Shown: positions 51,657-60,508 of the stretch, piece by piece
Position numbering within the stretch: the stretch's first letter is position 1
Layout: each line of letters begins with the position of its first letter
Origin: CAYMYN01 sp964394665
Lineage (GTDB): Bacteria > Planctomycetota > UBA1135 > GCA-002686595
NCBI GenBank assembly: GCA_964394665.1
Contig: CAYMYN010000006.1
Coordinates: 136,619-200,618 of the forward strand
Reading direction: 5' to 3'
Length of the DNA stretch: 64,000 nt
Translations under genes and position numbers: made by a program
The notes under the pieces: model-generated
Told to the model about the DNA's origin: nothing
What the model saw: only the letters and a program-made list of their open reading frames with translations
Database searches by the model: none

Positions 51657-52717
51657 TCGAGCTGCTCTCCAGCGATCGCCTGTTGCTGCGCCTGCCCTCG
51701 TGGCTGGGCGACTTCGTGTCGACCGAGCCCGTGGTGCGGGCCGCCGAGCGCGCCCTCGGCGAGGGGCGCCTCGCCGCGGTCAGCCTGGCGGCGCCCGCGC
51801 GACTGCTCGAGCTCTTCGAGGGCCGCTTCGCGCACCTCGCGCGCCTCCCGCTCGAATCCAGCGCCCGGCCCCGCGCGTGGCGCGGCCACGACGTCGCGCT
51901 CCTGCTCGACGGTTCGTGGCGCAGCGCCCTGGCGGCCGCGCGGGCGGGAATCGCGGTGCGCGTCGGACCCGCCCGTGGCCTGCGCGCCCCGCTGCTCACG
52001 CACGCCGTGCGTGGAGCCCTCGAACGCGGCGCGACGCCCCTGGGTCTGGGCCGACCCGGCCGTTGGCCGCGACCCCTGCCGCGGCCCTTCGGCGGCGTGG
52101 CGGTGGAACTCGCGACCGGCATCGGCCTCGAGGTGCGCGAGCGTCGGCCCTTGCTGGTCCCGACGCCGGCCGGCGAGGCCGCGGCCGATGCGCGCCTGCT
52201 CGCCCTCGGACTCGCGCCGGACGAGCCCTACGAGCTGGCGAACGCCGGCGCGCGCCCGGGCTCGGCCAAGGGCCTTCCGCCCGAACACCTGGCCGCCTGG
52301 ATCCGGCGCTCGGCCGAGCGCGGCACCCGCGTGCTGCTCGTCTGCGCGCCGGGCGAGGAACGGCCCGCGCGCGAGTGCGCCGACCTCGCGCGGCAGGCCC
52401 TCGCACCCGGCGCCCCGCCGCCGCTCCTGCTCGATGCGCCGCCGCCGGGCCTGGCGGAACTCGTCGCGCTGCTCGCCCGCGCCCAGCGCCTGCTCACAGC
52501 CGACAGCGGTCCGCGCCACCTGGCCGTGGCCCTCGGCCGCCCGGTCGTGTGCGCCTTCGGCCCCACCGATCCGCGCCACACCGCCGACCACACGGCGCAC
52601 ACGCTGACCCTCCGCCGCGAAGTCCCCTGCGGTCCCTGTCACCGCGAACGCTGCCCCCGGCCCGCCCCCGACCGCCACGCCTGCTGGCACGCGATCCCCT
52701 GGCCGGAATCCCCCTGA
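51653..52717 (+). CDS. GT9 heptosyltransferase-like protein
   Basis: The 354-residue protein starts at GTG 51653 in a GTGA overlap with the previous gene. It is a diverged GT9: LLLRLPSWLGDFVSTEPVVRA at the N-terminus, LANAGARPGSAKGLPPEHLA near 198, VLLVCAPGEERPA, and LLTADSGPRHLAVALGRPVV near 280, then FGPTDPRHTAD. A cysteine-rich tail (CGPCHRERCPRPAPDRHAC) parallels that of the preceding protein. The two probably arose by duplication and act one after the other on the LPS core. The order of sugars cannot be derived. Confidence 0.85.
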   Translation: MIELLSSDRLLLRLPSWLGDFVSTEPVVRAAERALGEGRLAAVSLAAPARLLELFEGRFAHLARLPLESSARPRAWRGHDVALLLDGSWRSALAAARAGIAVRVGPARGLRAPLLTHAVRGALERGATPLGLGRPGRWPRPLPRPFGGVAVELATGIGLEVRERRPLLVPTPAGEAAADARLLALGLAPDEPYELANAGARPGSAKGLPPEHLAAWIRRSAERGTRVLLVCAPGEERPARECADLARQALAPGAPPPLLLDAPPPGLAELVALLARAQRLLTADSGPRHLAVALGRPVVCAFGPTDPRHTADHTAHTLTLRREVPCGPCHRERCPRPAPDRHACWHAIPWPESP

Positions 52718-52989
52718 CCGGCGGTACCCGGGCGGAGGCGGAGGTTTGGCTCGACTGATTCCCCACCCAGAAGTAGTCTCGCCAGGGTCGGGGAGGGGGA
52801 CCTTCCCACGTTCCTTCGATCCGCCCTTCGTGTGCGGGACGCGGCAACGAGCCGCACCACGGTCGCTTCGCCGTGCTGCTTCCCGTGCGCCGGGAGCTTC
52901 GGTGCACGCGGAGTGCCCGCTGGCGTGGGCTCGTCCCGTAATACGACTCTCCGCGACACCCGAGCCCTGCGCGATCGATTTGCAGTCCC

Positions 52990-54171
52990 ATGATCACCTG
53001 GATGTACGGCGCGTTGTTGGCTTGGGCGGCCGTCGGCGTCTCGCCAGCGGAGAACGAGCTCGAGGAAGTGATCGCCCGACTGGCCGCGATGGAGGCGCGT
53101 TTGGAGCTGCTCGTCCTGCCCTTCGAGGCGCGGCATCATCCAGCGCCGACGGGGGACCGGCTCACCTTCGGGAAGTCGGGTTGGTGGATTCGAGATGGGG
53201 CGCGCATCGGGCTGCACATCCACGACCTGGCCCAGGACCCACCGACGGTGAGCCGCGCGGTCCGGGACGGCGCGGGGGTCACGCACGTCGCCGGCGAGGA
53301 CGGCCTGGACACGCGCTTCGTCGACACGGCGCAGATCGGCCATCCGTTCACGACCTATCTCCCAAACTGGTTCTTCCTCGATCACTGGCACCGCCCCTGG
53401 TCGGAGTTGCTCGGCGGGAAGCACGGGGGCCGGGCGAGCATCCTTGGCAAGGAAGTCGTCGGCGACGCGGAGTGCACGGTGGTGCAGCACGACTCGGGGG
53501 TCCCTGCGCGCCCCGGGGCGTGTGTGCGTGTCTGGATCGACGCGCAGGGCCGCGTACGCATGGCGCAGTCCTTCCATCCCGACCCCACGCCAGCGGAGGA
53601 AGCTCCGTTCACGACGGGGCCGACCCCTCTCTCGGCCTTGCGATTCGTCGGGGAGGGGCAGCGGTCCTTCTCGGCCAGGCTGCGCTGGAGGCCCCTGGAA
53701 TGGACCACGCTGAGCGATGGTCTCTCGATCCCGATCCTCATGGATCAGGAGTACCTCACGTCTCCCGGTCACCCCGCCGTGCGGGTCACGGTCGACGTCG
53801 AGGGAATCCGCGTCGGCGATCGGGCCGCCGCGGAGGCGCTGCTCGACGTGCGCCCGAGCCGCTGGGTGCCGGCCACGTCGGATACGGATTCCGCCCGATC
53901 CGAGTCGGGCCCGCACGGGTCGGACGAGGAGGGGTCGGCCCGCGGACCAGAAAGCGCCGGCTCGCTGCTGGGTCTCGAGCCCAGGGATGGCACGGCGACC
54001 CGCGTCCCGGACCGGCCGCGCGATCCCGGTCCCCAGGCGTCCAGCGGGGAGGGCCTGGGCGGAATCAGGCCGCTCCTCGCCCACGGGATCTTCTGGCTCT
54101 CGATCCTGGGCCTCGGCGTCGGAGTCGCAGGCCTGCTCCTCGCACGACGAACGCACCCGAACCGAGCTTGA
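52990..54171 (+). CDS. Exported/anchored protein of unknown function
   Basis: The 393-residue protein has a short hydrophobic start (MITWMYGALLAWAAVGVSPA), then a helical stretch (ELEEVIARLAAMEARLELL). A body follows with beta-like segments such as RLTFGKSGWWIRDGARIGLHI, PNWFFLDHWHRPWSELLGG and VRVWIDAQGRVRMAQSFHP. Residues 290-355 are disordered, rich in serine, glycine and charged residues. A C-terminal helix (HGIFWLSILGLGVGVAGLLLA, residues about 363-383) anchors it. No family recognised. The stop codon TGA 54169-54171 is the first triplet of the second 135-bp repeat. The 272 nt before the gene hold a TAGTCT element at 52774-52779. Confidence 0.6.
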   Translation: MITWMYGALLAWAAVGVSPAENELEEVIARLAAMEARLELLVLPFEARHHPAPTGDRLTFGKSGWWIRDGARIGLHIHDLAQDPPTVSRAVRDGAGVTHVAGEDGLDTRFVDTAQIGHPFTTYLPNWFFLDHWHRPWSELLGGKHGGRASILGKEVVGDAECTVVQHDSGVPARPGACVRVWIDAQGRVRMAQSFHPDPTPAEEAPFTTGPTPLSALRFVGEGQRSFSARLRWRPLEWTTLSDGLSIPILMDQEYLTSPGHPAVRVTVDVEGIRVGDRAAAEALLDVRPSRWVPATSDTDSARSESGPHGSDEEGSARGPESAGSLLGLEPRDGTATRVPDRPRDPGPQASSGEGLGGIRPLLAHGIFWLSILGLGVGVAGLLLARRTHPNRA

Positions 54172-54303
54172 GAGGCCGAGAAAGGAACGAGAAAAGCCGG
54201 AGCGGACCCGGAGCAGACCATCCAGACGGCCCTTCAGAGCGCTGTTTGGACGGCCGGCGAGCCGGCCGTACCGAGAGTGCTCGAGTTCTTCTCACGCTCT
54301 GAG
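54169..54303 (+). repeat. 135-bp structured repeat, copy B
   Basis: This is the partner of copy A at 45495-45629. The 9-bp hairpin is intact (54250-54258 with 54261-54269, loop GA). The outer inverted repeat is imperfect here (GAGAGGCC against GGCCCTTC). It again supplies the stop codon of the gene before it and ends ten bases before the next start. Confidence 0.8.
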
Positions 54304-54312
54304 CCCCTACCC

Positions 54313-55014
54313 ATGCCCGCCCAACGCGTCTTCCTGTTGTTGATCCTCGTCTCGAGCGTCGGCGCCGTGTGCGGTTGGCGCCTGCTGGACCGCGCTCCAG
54401 CTCCGGTGAAGTTCCAGCCCGCGCCGCGACCGGCGGTGCGGCCGGACACGCGCGCTTCCGCGGAGCTCGAGCTCCTGCGGGCGGACTTGGCGCGACTCGC
54501 CGCGCGGCTGGAGCGGCTGGAGCGGGGCGCCCGAGCGGGGACCGACGAGTCCGGACGCGTCACCCTCGACGCCTCGACCGCGGGCGCGGTCGTGGGCCTC
54601 GAGCCCGGAGAGGTCGAGGCGCTGCGCGAGCTCTCCCTCGTGCACGAGATCGTGCTCGATCTGGCCGAGCAGAACCGAGCTCGCTACGCCTGGAAGCGTC
54701 AACTGCGCCGGATCGAGAGTTCCGCCGAGCGACTCGCGCGCGATTACGGTCTGGAGAGCTTCGATCGGCTGCGCGACGAGTGGTTGACGTTGGGGGAGAA
54801 GAAGTTGGTGCTGGACCACCGGCGGGAGCAGGCCTTGGCGCGTGGGGTGCCCGCTCACCAGGCCGAGATCGAGTGGCAGCAGGGCTGGCAGGCGCTGCAC
54901 CTGTGGATGGAGGAGCGCCTGATCCGGACCAACCTGTGCAACCCGCTCAACGCCCGCGACCTCGCGTTCGACTCGCTGGCGGCCTTCCTGGAGACGTTCG
55001 ACGAGGCACCGTAG
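54313..55014 (+). CDS. Membrane-anchored coiled-coil protein, unknown function
   Basis: This 233-residue protein starts at ATG 54313, ten bases after the repeat element. Residues 5-22 are a membrane anchor (RVFLLLILVSSVGAVCGW). A proline linker leads to a predicted coiled coil (SAELELLRADLARLAARLER, residues about 50-75). The rest is helical and charged (ALRELSLVHEIVLDLAEQNR, RRIESSAERLARDYGLESF, EWQQGWQALHLWMEERLI). No catalytic motif or known family. A second, upstream GTG at 54277 falls inside the repeat and is less likely. Confidence 0.55.
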   Translation: MPAQRVFLLLILVSSVGAVCGWRLLDRAPAPVKFQPAPRPAVRPDTRASAELELLRADLARLAARLERLERGARAGTDESGRVTLDASTAGAVVGLEPGEVEALRELSLVHEIVLDLAEQNRARYAWKRQLRRIESSAERLARDYGLESFDRLRDEWLTLGEKKLVLDHRREQALARGVPAHQAEIEWQQGWQALHLWMEERLIRTNLCNPLNARDLAFDSLAAFLETFDEAP

Positions 55015-55072
55015 GGCTGCCGGTGGCCGGTCGATGGGCTGGGGCGGGTTGCCAGGGGGCGGAGGGAGGCAC

Positions 55073-55078
55073 TACCCT
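55073..55078 (+). promoter_or_regulatory. Candidate -10 element TACCCT
   Basis: TACCCT is followed by ten bases and then ATG 55089 of the crotonase gene, close to the leaderless geometry seen at 12164 and 29560. Confidence 0.35.
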
Positions 55079-55088
55079 CCTCGCCCCC

Positions 55089-55910
55089 ATGAGCTCTCCC
55101 CTGGCCGACTTTCCCGACGACGTCCCCGATCAGCCCGAGCTCGTCAGCCTGCGCCGCGAGGGGGACCTCGCGTGGGTGACGATCGAGCGCGAGGAGGTCA
55201 TGAACTGCCTCTCCTTCCCGACCCTCAAGCGTTTCCGCACCCTGCTGGCGGAGCTGCGCGGGGACCTCTCGATCCGCGCGGTCGTGATCTCGGGGACCGG
55301 CGAGCGGGCGTTCTGCGCCGGGGCGGACCTCAAGGAGCGCAAGAGCATGCCGCGCGAGCTGGTGCCGCTGTTCGTGAAGAACATCCGGCGTCTGATGGAC
55401 GACGTCGAGAACCTGCCCCAGCCCACGATCGCCGCCATCAACGGCTTCGCCTTCGGCGGTGGCACCGAGCTGCTCCTGGCCTGCGACCTACGCGTCGCCG
55501 CGCCCCACGCGCAGCTCGGTCTGACCGAGGTCGCGCTGGCGATCATCCCCGGCGCGGGCGGCACCCAACGTCTACCGCGCCTCGTGGGCAAGTCGCGCGC
55601 GAAGGACCTGATCCTGACCGGCCGGCGCGTGGGCGCGGTCGAGGCCGAGCGCATCGGGCTGGTCAACCGCATCGCGCCCGAGGGCGGGCTCGTCGGCGCC
55701 GTGCGCGAGCTGGCCGCGGCCATCGCCGCCAACGGCCCGGTCGCCGTGCGCGCCGCCAAGGAGGCCATCGAGCGCGGCAGCGAGCTGCCCCTCGCCCAGG
55801 GCCTCGAGGTCGAGGCCCGTTGCTACGAGCGCACCCTGCCCACCCAGGATCGTCTCGAAGCCCTCGCCGCCTTCGCCGAGAAACGCAAGCCGCGCTTCAC
55901 CGGCGCCTGA
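55089..55910 (+). CDS. Enoyl-CoA hydratase/isomerase family protein
   Basis: The 273-residue protein is a complete crotonase. The oxyanion-hole segment is FCAGADLKERK near residue 78, and AAINGFAFGGGTELLLACDL near 116 gives the second backbone amide and the first catalytic glutamate. LGLTEVALAIIPGAGGTQRL near 142 carries the second glutamate. Having both glutamates, it should hydrate enoyl-CoA (beta-oxidation or branched-chain amino acid breakdown, AUH-like) rather than act only as an isomerase. It has no beta-oxidation neighbours here; the next gene is convergent and ends 12 nt away. Confidence 0.9.
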   Translation: MSSPLADFPDDVPDQPELVSLRREGDLAWVTIEREEVMNCLSFPTLKRFRTLLAELRGDLSIRAVVISGTGERAFCAGADLKERKSMPRELVPLFVKNIRRLMDDVENLPQPTIAAINGFAFGGGTELLLACDLRVAAPHAQLGLTEVALAIIPGAGGTQRLPRLVGKSRAKDLILTGRRVGAVEAERIGLVNRIAPEGGLVGAVRELAAAIAANGPVAVRAAKEAIERGSELPLAQGLEVEARCYERTLPTQDRLEALAAFAEKRKPRFTGA

Positions 55911-55922
55911 CGTCCCCGGCAT

Positions 55923-56300
55923 TCAGCGCCCGCCGCGGCTGGGAAGCTCGACCAGCGACTTGAAGCCGCCGTAGGCCATGCGCGTCATGTCGAAGGGCAT
56001 CTTCTTGCCGGCCATCATCTTGGCCAGGCGCGGATCGGCCATGATCTTGGCGTTGGCACGGTCGCGCTGGGCCCGCGAGCGGTACACGACCCAGGAGAAC
56101 ACCACCGTTTCGCCGCGCTTGGCGCCCACCAGACCGGGGAAGGGCAGCATGCCCTGGATCGCGAGGTCCTCGCCGACGCACTCGTGGTACTCGAGCGCGC
56201 CGTGCTCGAGGAAGATGGGGCCGGCCTTGCGCGCGAGGGCGCGGTAGGCAGCCAGGTTCTTCTTGGGCAGCGGGAGCAGGAAGCCGTCGACGTAGGTCAT
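55923..56300 (-). CDS. DUF1428 family protein
   Basis: The 125-residue protein starts at ATG 56300. The start YVDGFLLPLPKKNLAAYRAL, then EHGALEYHECVGEDL and VVFSWVVYRSRAQRDRANAK, follow the DUF1428 pattern closely. The family has a dimeric alpha/beta-barrel fold like small monooxygenase-type domains, but its function is unknown. It is cytoplasmic. The minus-strand gene upstream, an SGNH-like secreted protein, ends 45 nt before this start, so co-transcription is possible. Confidence 0.85.
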   Translation of the reverse strand: MTYVDGFLLPLPKKNLAAYRALARKAGPIFLEHGALEYHECVGEDLAIQGMLPFPGLVGAKRGETVVFSWVVYRSRAQRDRANAKIMADPRLAKMMAGKKMPFDMTRMAYGGFKSLVELPSRGGR

Positions 56301-56344
56301 GGGATCGCGTGGTGGGGGTTCGGGCCGGCGCGCGGCGCGGCGGT

Positions 56345-57685
56345 TCAGAAGCGGACCATCAGACCGTCCGAGAGCGCGATGCCGGTGCCGTCGGGGTGCG
56401 TCGGGTCGCGCATCCAGGCCTGGTGGAAGCGCGTGCTGCCGGCCAGGGGCGCTGCGTCGATGGCCCAGGCCGCGGTGCCGTCCTCGTCCTGCAGGCGCAC
56501 CGCCAGGCGCTCGACCGGGGACGCGACCAGGCGCAGGCCGCCGAGGAAGGGCACGTTGGCGGGGCGCGGGCTCCAGAAGAGCAGGGCGGCCTGGTGCGGC
56601 ACGCCCTCGGACAAGGTCACGTGGAAGTCGCCGCCGGCCCGCGGGACCCCGCTCCAACCCAGACGCGGCAGGGTCCCGAGCGAAGTGCTCTTGGGGGGAC
56701 CGTAGGGCAGCGGCTGGGGATCGGCGCGGAACCAGGCGGCCGAGAGCGGGTCGTCCTTCAGGAACGCGAGCAGGAGCTGGGCCATCTTCTCGCGCCCCGC
56801 GTTCGAGGGGTGCGTGCCGTCGGGTGCGAAGTCGGCGCACTCCCAGATCAGGCCGTCGGCCCGCGGGACGAGGCCGTCGGCCCAGGCATACACGCCCCAC
56901 GAGAGCCAGGGGGCCTGCACGGGGCCCTGGGCCGGGTCGAAGGCAAGCTCCGGCGCGCCCGCGATCTGATCGGCGATCAGCCACTTGACCGCGAAGGCCT
57001 GCTCGTAGGCCCAGGGCTCGGGGTTGAGCGGTCCGGTCGCGTAGCCGGCGTAGATGCGCGAGTTGAGGTACGCGACGGCGGCGTTCGGGAACAGGGCGCG
57101 GGCGTTGCGCAGGATCTGGCCGAGCTGGAGCTTCAGGTTCTGCGCGTGCTGCGGGAAGGGATCGCTCGGTTGGCGGTTGGCCTGCTTGAGCCACAGCACC
57201 TGGACCTGCGCCGGGGTCAGGCCCGCCTGCTGCACGCGGTCGAGGATCAGCGTCCAGTAGGGCGCCGCCGGATCGGTCATGTCCTCGGCCGGGACGCCGC
57301 CCTGGGCGCCGTTGATCGGGACGACGTGCGGTGCGCGTTGTGGATCGGCCAGGGCGAGCTGCGCGAAGCGCGTGAACTCCTGGGATGCGTTCGACATGCC
57401 GATCGAGAGGAACCCGATGCGGCCGTTCGCGGGGTCGACCGCGCCGCTCGGGGACCGGGGCACGACCGCCGACACCTGCGAAAGCCCCGCGAGTTGGTGC
57501 GCCACCGGCCGCGCGTTCGAGGCGGGCGCGTACAGCCCGCCCGGAAACCCTTGGTAGGTGCCGCTCGCCAGCTCCGTCAGCGGCGTCTTGCCGGTGGAGG
57601 TGTTCTGGCAGTTCTGGGCCGTCGCCGATCCCGCCCCGGCGATCAGGGCCAGGACCCATCCAAGGCACAGCGCGTCGCGTCGCAT
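56345..57685 (-). CDS. Secreted SGNH/GDSL-like hydrolase (tentative)
   Basis: The 446-residue protein starts at ATG 57685 behind a GAGGAGGA site. The signal peptide is LGWVLALIAGAGSATAQ. Residues about 90-110 (GRIGFLSIGMSNASQEFTRF) resemble block I of SGNH esterases, with serine in GMSNA, and PDGTHPSNAGREKMAQLLL near 295 resembles the final DxxH block. An asparagine-bearing INGAQGGVPAEDM lies between. The C-terminal 120 residues form a beta-rich domain (FHVTLSEGVPHQAALLFW, LSDGLMVRF), as in other secreted proteins of this group. The substrate is unknown; carbohydrate esterases or sialate O-acetylesterase relatives are candidates. Confidence 0.6.
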   Translation of the reverse strand: MRRDALCLGWVLALIAGAGSATAQNCQNTSTGKTPLTELASGTYQGFPGGLYAPASNARPVAHQLAGLSQVSAVVPRSPSGAVDPANGRIGFLSIGMSNASQEFTRFAQLALADPQRAPHVVPINGAQGGVPAEDMTDPAAPYWTLILDRVQQAGLTPAQVQVLWLKQANRQPSDPFPQHAQNLKLQLGQILRNARALFPNAAVAYLNSRIYAGYATGPLNPEPWAYEQAFAVKWLIADQIAGAPELAFDPAQGPVQAPWLSWGVYAWADGLVPRADGLIWECADFAPDGTHPSNAGREKMAQLLLAFLKDDPLSAAWFRADPQPLPYGPPKSTSLGTLPRLGWSGVPRAGGDFHVTLSEGVPHQAALLFWSPRPANVPFLGGLRLVASPVERLAVRLQDEDGTAAWAIDAAPLAGSTRFHQAWMRDPTHPDGTGIALSDGLMVRF

Positions 57686-57795
57686 GGACTCCTCCTCGCC
57701 GCCCGGGCGGCGAGGGGACAACCTACCGCAGCCGCGGCGGTTGCGCGCATCCTCAGATTCCCGCGTCGCGGGACCCGACCCGCGCGTGGAAGGAC

Positions 57796-58230
57796 TCAAT
57801 CTCCCCCATACCATTCCTCCGTCTCGCGCGCCTGGCGTTCGACCTCGGCGGCGGAGTGCAGCGGCCCGCTCCCGATCCCGGGGCAGATGGCCTTCACCGG
57901 TCCCTCCCAGCGCTCGCGGACGAGGTTCTCCTGCCAGAAGGGCCAGGTGCGGCACTGCTTGGGGCGCGCGGGGTAGACCGCGCAGCGCCGCTCGGGGGTC
58001 AGGAAGGGGCACTCGGGCTGGTCCATGCGCAGCAGGACGTGGCCCTCCTCCTCGGCGCAGTGGCGGGCGAGGAACTCTCGGACCGTGAGCCCCAGGTGCG
58101 CGGCCAGGGCCTCCTGGTCGGCCGGGGCCAGGTAGACGTAGGCGTACTCGCCGTTCGACGTGCAGCAGTTGCCGCAGCGCTGGCACTCGAAGCGTAACCC
58201 GTTGTGGTACCAGGGCTTGGGGGCTGCCAT
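57796..58230 (-). CDS. YkgJ-family cysteine cluster protein
   Basis: The 144-residue protein starts at ATG 58230. It has the cysteine pattern of the zinc/iron-chelating YkgJ family: ECQRCGNCCTSNG at residues 15-27, CPFLTPERRCAVYPARPKQC in the middle (CX8CX9C type), and a final cysteine at ICPGIGSG. Conserved arginine and histidine positions are present. The family is thought to bind an iron-sulfur cluster or zinc; no reaction is established here. The gene is divergent from the sigma-54 activator, with overlapping promoter regions. Confidence 0.85.
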   Translation of the reverse strand: MAAPKPWYHNGLRFECQRCGNCCTSNGEYAYVYLAPADQEALAAHLGLTVREFLARHCAEEEGHVLLRMDQPECPFLTPERRCAVYPARPKQCRTWPFWQENLVRERWEGPVKAICPGIGSGPLHSAAEVERQARETEEWYGGD

Positions 58231-58256
58231 CGGGTCTGGGAGTGGGGTCTGTGCGG

Positions 58257-58285
58257 TTACCGCGCAGGGGTGCGGGGGGTAGAGT
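58257..58285 (+). promoter_or_regulatory. Sigma-70-like promoter (TTACCG, 17 nt, TAGAGT)
   Basis: TTACCG at 58257-58262 and TAGAGT at 58280-58285 are 17 nt apart. The -10 lies 59 nt before the ATG of the FHA-GAF activator. Confidence 0.45.
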
Positions 58286-58344
58286 GCGCCCGGCGTGCGA
58301 TTCCACACACCGTACCTCCAGGAGCCCGGAGCGCCCCGCGCCGC

Positions 58345-60444
58345 ATGAAGGTCACCATCGTCGAGGAAGGTACCCGCTCCGAGCTCGAGTTCGACCGCCC
58401 GGTGGTCTCGATCGGCCGCGCGATCGACAACGACGTGCGGGTCGCCTCGACCCTGGTCTCGCGCCACCACTGCCGCATCGAGAGCGGCGGCGAGGGCGCC
58501 TGGATCATCGACCTGGGCTCCTCCAACGGCACGCTCGTCAACGGCGAGCGCGTCACCCGGCGCCTGATCGAGCTCGGCGACCAGATCCAGGTCGGTCCGG
58601 TGCGCCTGTACGTCACCGGCGGCCTCGCCGGCCCGCAGGTCCCGGCGCCGGAGGACACCCAGGCGATCGCCGCGCCGGCGGCGGACGAGGCCGACCTGGG
58701 CGGGGTCGGCTCGCGAACCCTGACCGGCGAGGCGCGCCGAGAACGGGACAACCTGCGGGTCTTCGCGCGCATCGCCCGCGAGCTCTCGCGCGAGACCGAG
58801 CTGCTGCCCCTGCTGCGCCTGATCGTCGATTCGGCGGTGGCGCTGGTGGGCGGCGAACGCGGCTTCTTGCTGATGGGGGAGGGCTCGCTCGAGTCCGGCG
58901 CCGTGCCCAGCGGCGCGGGCGAGCTGCGCGTGCGTCTGGCGCGCAACTTCGACCGCACCGACATCCCCGTGCCGCGCTCGCGGCTCTCGATGGGCATCGC
59001 GCTGCGCGTGGTCGAGACGCGCCGGCCCGTGCTGTCGGTCGACGCCAGCCTCGACGAACGGTTCTCCGGCATGGCGAGCGTCGAGGACCTGCGCCTGCGC
59101 TCGGTCGTCTGCCTGCCGATCCAGGTCGAGCACGCGGTGCTGGGCGTGCTCTACGTCGACAACCGCCTGCAGCACAACGCCTTCAGCGAGGAGGACCTCG
59201 ACCTGGTCGAGCTCTTCGCCGCGCAGGCCGCGATCGCGATCCTGAACGCGCGCCGCCTGGACGAGCTCGAGCAGCGCGCCGAGCGCCTGGAGCTCTCGCG
59301 GCGCCAGATCGAGGCCCTGAACGAACAGCTCGGCCGCAAGGTGCGCGACCAGGGCAGCGAGCTGGCCGTGATCCGCGCCGAACGCGACCGCGAGCGCGGC
59401 CGCTACGACTACAGCGCCATCGTCGGCGCCAGCGACGGCATGCGCGAGGTCTTCCGCCAGCTCGACCGCATCATCGAGACCGACATGCCGGTCCTGATCC
59501 AGGGCGAGAGCGGCACGGGCAAGGAGCTGATCGCGCGCGCCATCCACTTCAACGGCCCGCGGCGCGACAAGCCCTTCGTGACCGAGAACTGCGCCGCCCT
59601 GCCCGACACCCTGCTCGAGTCCGAGCTCTTCGGGCACGCCCGCGGCGCCTTCACCGGCGCGCACCGCGCCAAGCGCGGGCTGCTCGAGCAAGCCGACGGC
59701 GGCACGTTGTTCCTCGACGAGATCGGCGACATGAGCGCCGAGATGCAGAAGAAGCTCCTGCGCGCGCTGCAGGAGGGCGAGTTCCGCGCCCTGGGCTCGA
59801 ACCAGACCATCCAGGTCGACGTGCGGTTGCTCGCGGCGAGTCACCGCGACCTCGAGCAGATGGTGCGCCAGGGCGAGTTCCGCGAGGACCTCTTCTATCG
59901 CATCCACGTGCTCGCGGTGAATCTGCCGCCGCTGCGCGAGCGCCAGGACGACGTGCCGCTCCTGGCCGAGACGCTCCTGGCCCGCGCCGCGCGCGAGGCC
60001 GGCCGGCCCGTGCCGGTGCTCACCCAGGAAGCGCTCGCGCTGCTGATGGCCCACGACTGGCCGGGCAACGTGCGCGAGCTCGAGAACGAGATGCGGCGCC
60101 TGGTCGTGTTGGCCCAGGGCGAGGTGACCCCCGAGCACCTCTCGCTCTCCGTGCGCGAGGGCCGCGGCCGGCGCGCGGCCGACACCAGCGAAGCCCTGGC
60201 CGAGAATCCCGGCGACATCCGCGCCGCCGTGGCGGAGTTCGAGCGCCGCTCGATCCAGGCCGCCCTGTCCCAGGCCGAGGGGAACAAGAGCCGCGCCGCG
60301 GCGGCCCTCGGCATCAGCCGTTTCGCCTTGCAGCGCAAGCTCGAGAAGTACGGCCTCGACGAGCGCCGCGAGAACGCGGACGACGGGGCCGGGGCCGAGG
60401 AGCTCGACGCCGAGGACGCCGCCGAGGAAGGGGGCGAGCGCTGA
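58345..60444 (+). CDS. Sigma-54-dependent transcription activator with FHA and GAF domains
   Basis: In this 699-residue protein, residues 1-95 are an FHA domain (VSIGRAIDNDVRV, SRHHCRIES, DLGSSNGTLVNG) that binds phosphothreonine. A GAF domain follows at about 140-305, then a coiled coil to about 370. The AAA+ domain has Walker A GESGTGKE near 387, the sigma-54 contact GAFTGA at 434-439, Walker B GGTLFLDEIGDM and the LFYRIHVL arginine region. A Fis-type helix-turn-helix ends it (NKSRAAAALGISRFALQRKL near 655). It drives sigma-54 promoters when the FHA or GAF input is satisfied. The FHA domain points to control by Ser/Thr kinases, several of which lie in this window; that link is inferred. Confidence 0.95.
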   Translation: MKVTIVEEGTRSELEFDRPVVSIGRAIDNDVRVASTLVSRHHCRIESGGEGAWIIDLGSSNGTLVNGERVTRRLIELGDQIQVGPVRLYVTGGLAGPQVPAPEDTQAIAAPAADEADLGGVGSRTLTGEARRERDNLRVFARIARELSRETELLPLLRLIVDSAVALVGGERGFLLMGEGSLESGAVPSGAGELRVRLARNFDRTDIPVPRSRLSMGIALRVVETRRPVLSVDASLDERFSGMASVEDLRLRSVVCLPIQVEHAVLGVLYVDNRLQHNAFSEEDLDLVELFAAQAAIAILNARRLDELEQRAERLELSRRQIEALNEQLGRKVRDQGSELAVIRAERDRERGRYDYSAIVGASDGMREVFRQLDRIIETDMPVLIQGESGTGKELIARAIHFNGPRRDKPFVTENCAALPDTLLESELFGHARGAFTGAHRAKRGLLEQADGGTLFLDEIGDMSAEMQKKLLRALQEGEFRALGSNQTIQVDVRLLAASHRDLEQMVRQGEFREDLFYRIHVLAVNLPPLRERQDDVPLLAETLLARAAREAGRPVPVLTQEALALLMAHDWPGNVRELENEMRRLVVLAQGEVTPEHLSLSVREGRGRRAADTSEALAENPGDIRAAVAEFERRSIQAALSQAEGNKSRAAAALGISRFALQRKLEKYGLDERRENADDGAGAEELDAEDAAEEGGER

Positions 60445-60508
60445 GAGCCCCGATGCTCCCCACCCGCTAAGGTAGGAGTCCCGGCGTCCACCGCGCCGCC
60501 CCGCGACC

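Noticed and set aside
52939..52949. TAATACGACTC, identical to the first 11 bases of the phage T7 promoter
   Set aside because: The rest of the T7 consensus (ACTATAG) is missing and no phage genes are near; taken as chance. It may at most contribute an AT-rich promoter element to the gene at 52990.
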